Origin: Bifidobacterium breve
Lineage (GTDB): Bacteria > Actinomycetota > Acidimicrobiia > Acidimicrobiales > Ilumatobacteraceae
Direction: 5' to 3'
Length of the DNA stretch: 6,297 nt
Assembly: GCA_945896935.1 (NCBI GenBank)
Contig: CAMDER010000105.1
Span: forward strand, 1-6,297
In this document: positions 6,292 to 6,297 of the stretch, one piece after another
Position numbering within the stretch: the stretch's first letter is position 1
How the letters are laid out: the number at the start of each line of letters is the position of its first letter
Notes under the pieces: generated by a model
What the model was told of the DNA's origin: nothing
The model's input: the letters and a program-made list of their open reading frames with translations, nothing else
Databases searched by the model: none
Program-made: the position numbers and the translations under genes

Positions 6292-6297
6292 GGGTTT

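Overview
The window reads as actinobacterial chromosome, most likely class Acidimicrobiia (a freshwater or marine, moderate-GC lineage). The basis is roughly half G+C, heavy use of TTG (Leu), GTT (Val) and CGT (Arg) codons, an actinobacterial-type PNPase N-terminus downstream of rpsO, and DEP/DEM-type Liv ATPases. The class assignment is inference; the phylum is fairly safe. No rRNA, tRNA, IS element or CRISPR is visible.

Layout. (1) Bases 1-1444 hold the end of a branched-chain-amino-acid-type ABC transporter operon: a LivG-like ATPase cut by the window edge, overlapping a LivF-like ATPase by the 4-bp ATGA. (2) Bases 1469-1523 are a long, nearly perfect inverted repeat that closes this operon and abuts the next gene. 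(3) Bases 1537-2802 encode a metallo-beta-lactamase-fold hydrolase of the alkylsulfatase type. It has no Shine-Dalgarno sequence, but an actinobacterial -10 element sits exactly where a leaderless mRNA would need it. (4) Bases 2804-3061, on the minus strand, encode an 85-residue unrecognised protein with an unbroken heptad coiled coil and a C-terminal membrane segment; its stop lies one base from the hydrolase stop. (5) A roughly 300-base non-coding stretch (3062-3363) serves as the leader of rpsO and the upstream region of the minus-strand gene. (6) rpsO (S15) and pnp (polynucleotide phosphorylase) follow in their widely conserved order, separated by 166 bases containing a hairpin. pnp ends in a strong Rho-independent terminator at the right edge.

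Functionally, the left part concerns uptake of a small organic substrate plus a cytoplasmic hydrolase that may or may not be related to it. The right part is core translation and RNA turnover, where autoregulation through leader RNA is known in other bacteria and is suspected here. Nothing in the window amounts to a clear new defence or mobile system. The least explained items are the small coiled-coil membrane protein, the inverted repeat with adjacent leaderless start, and the acidic plus RGG-like tail of PNPase.
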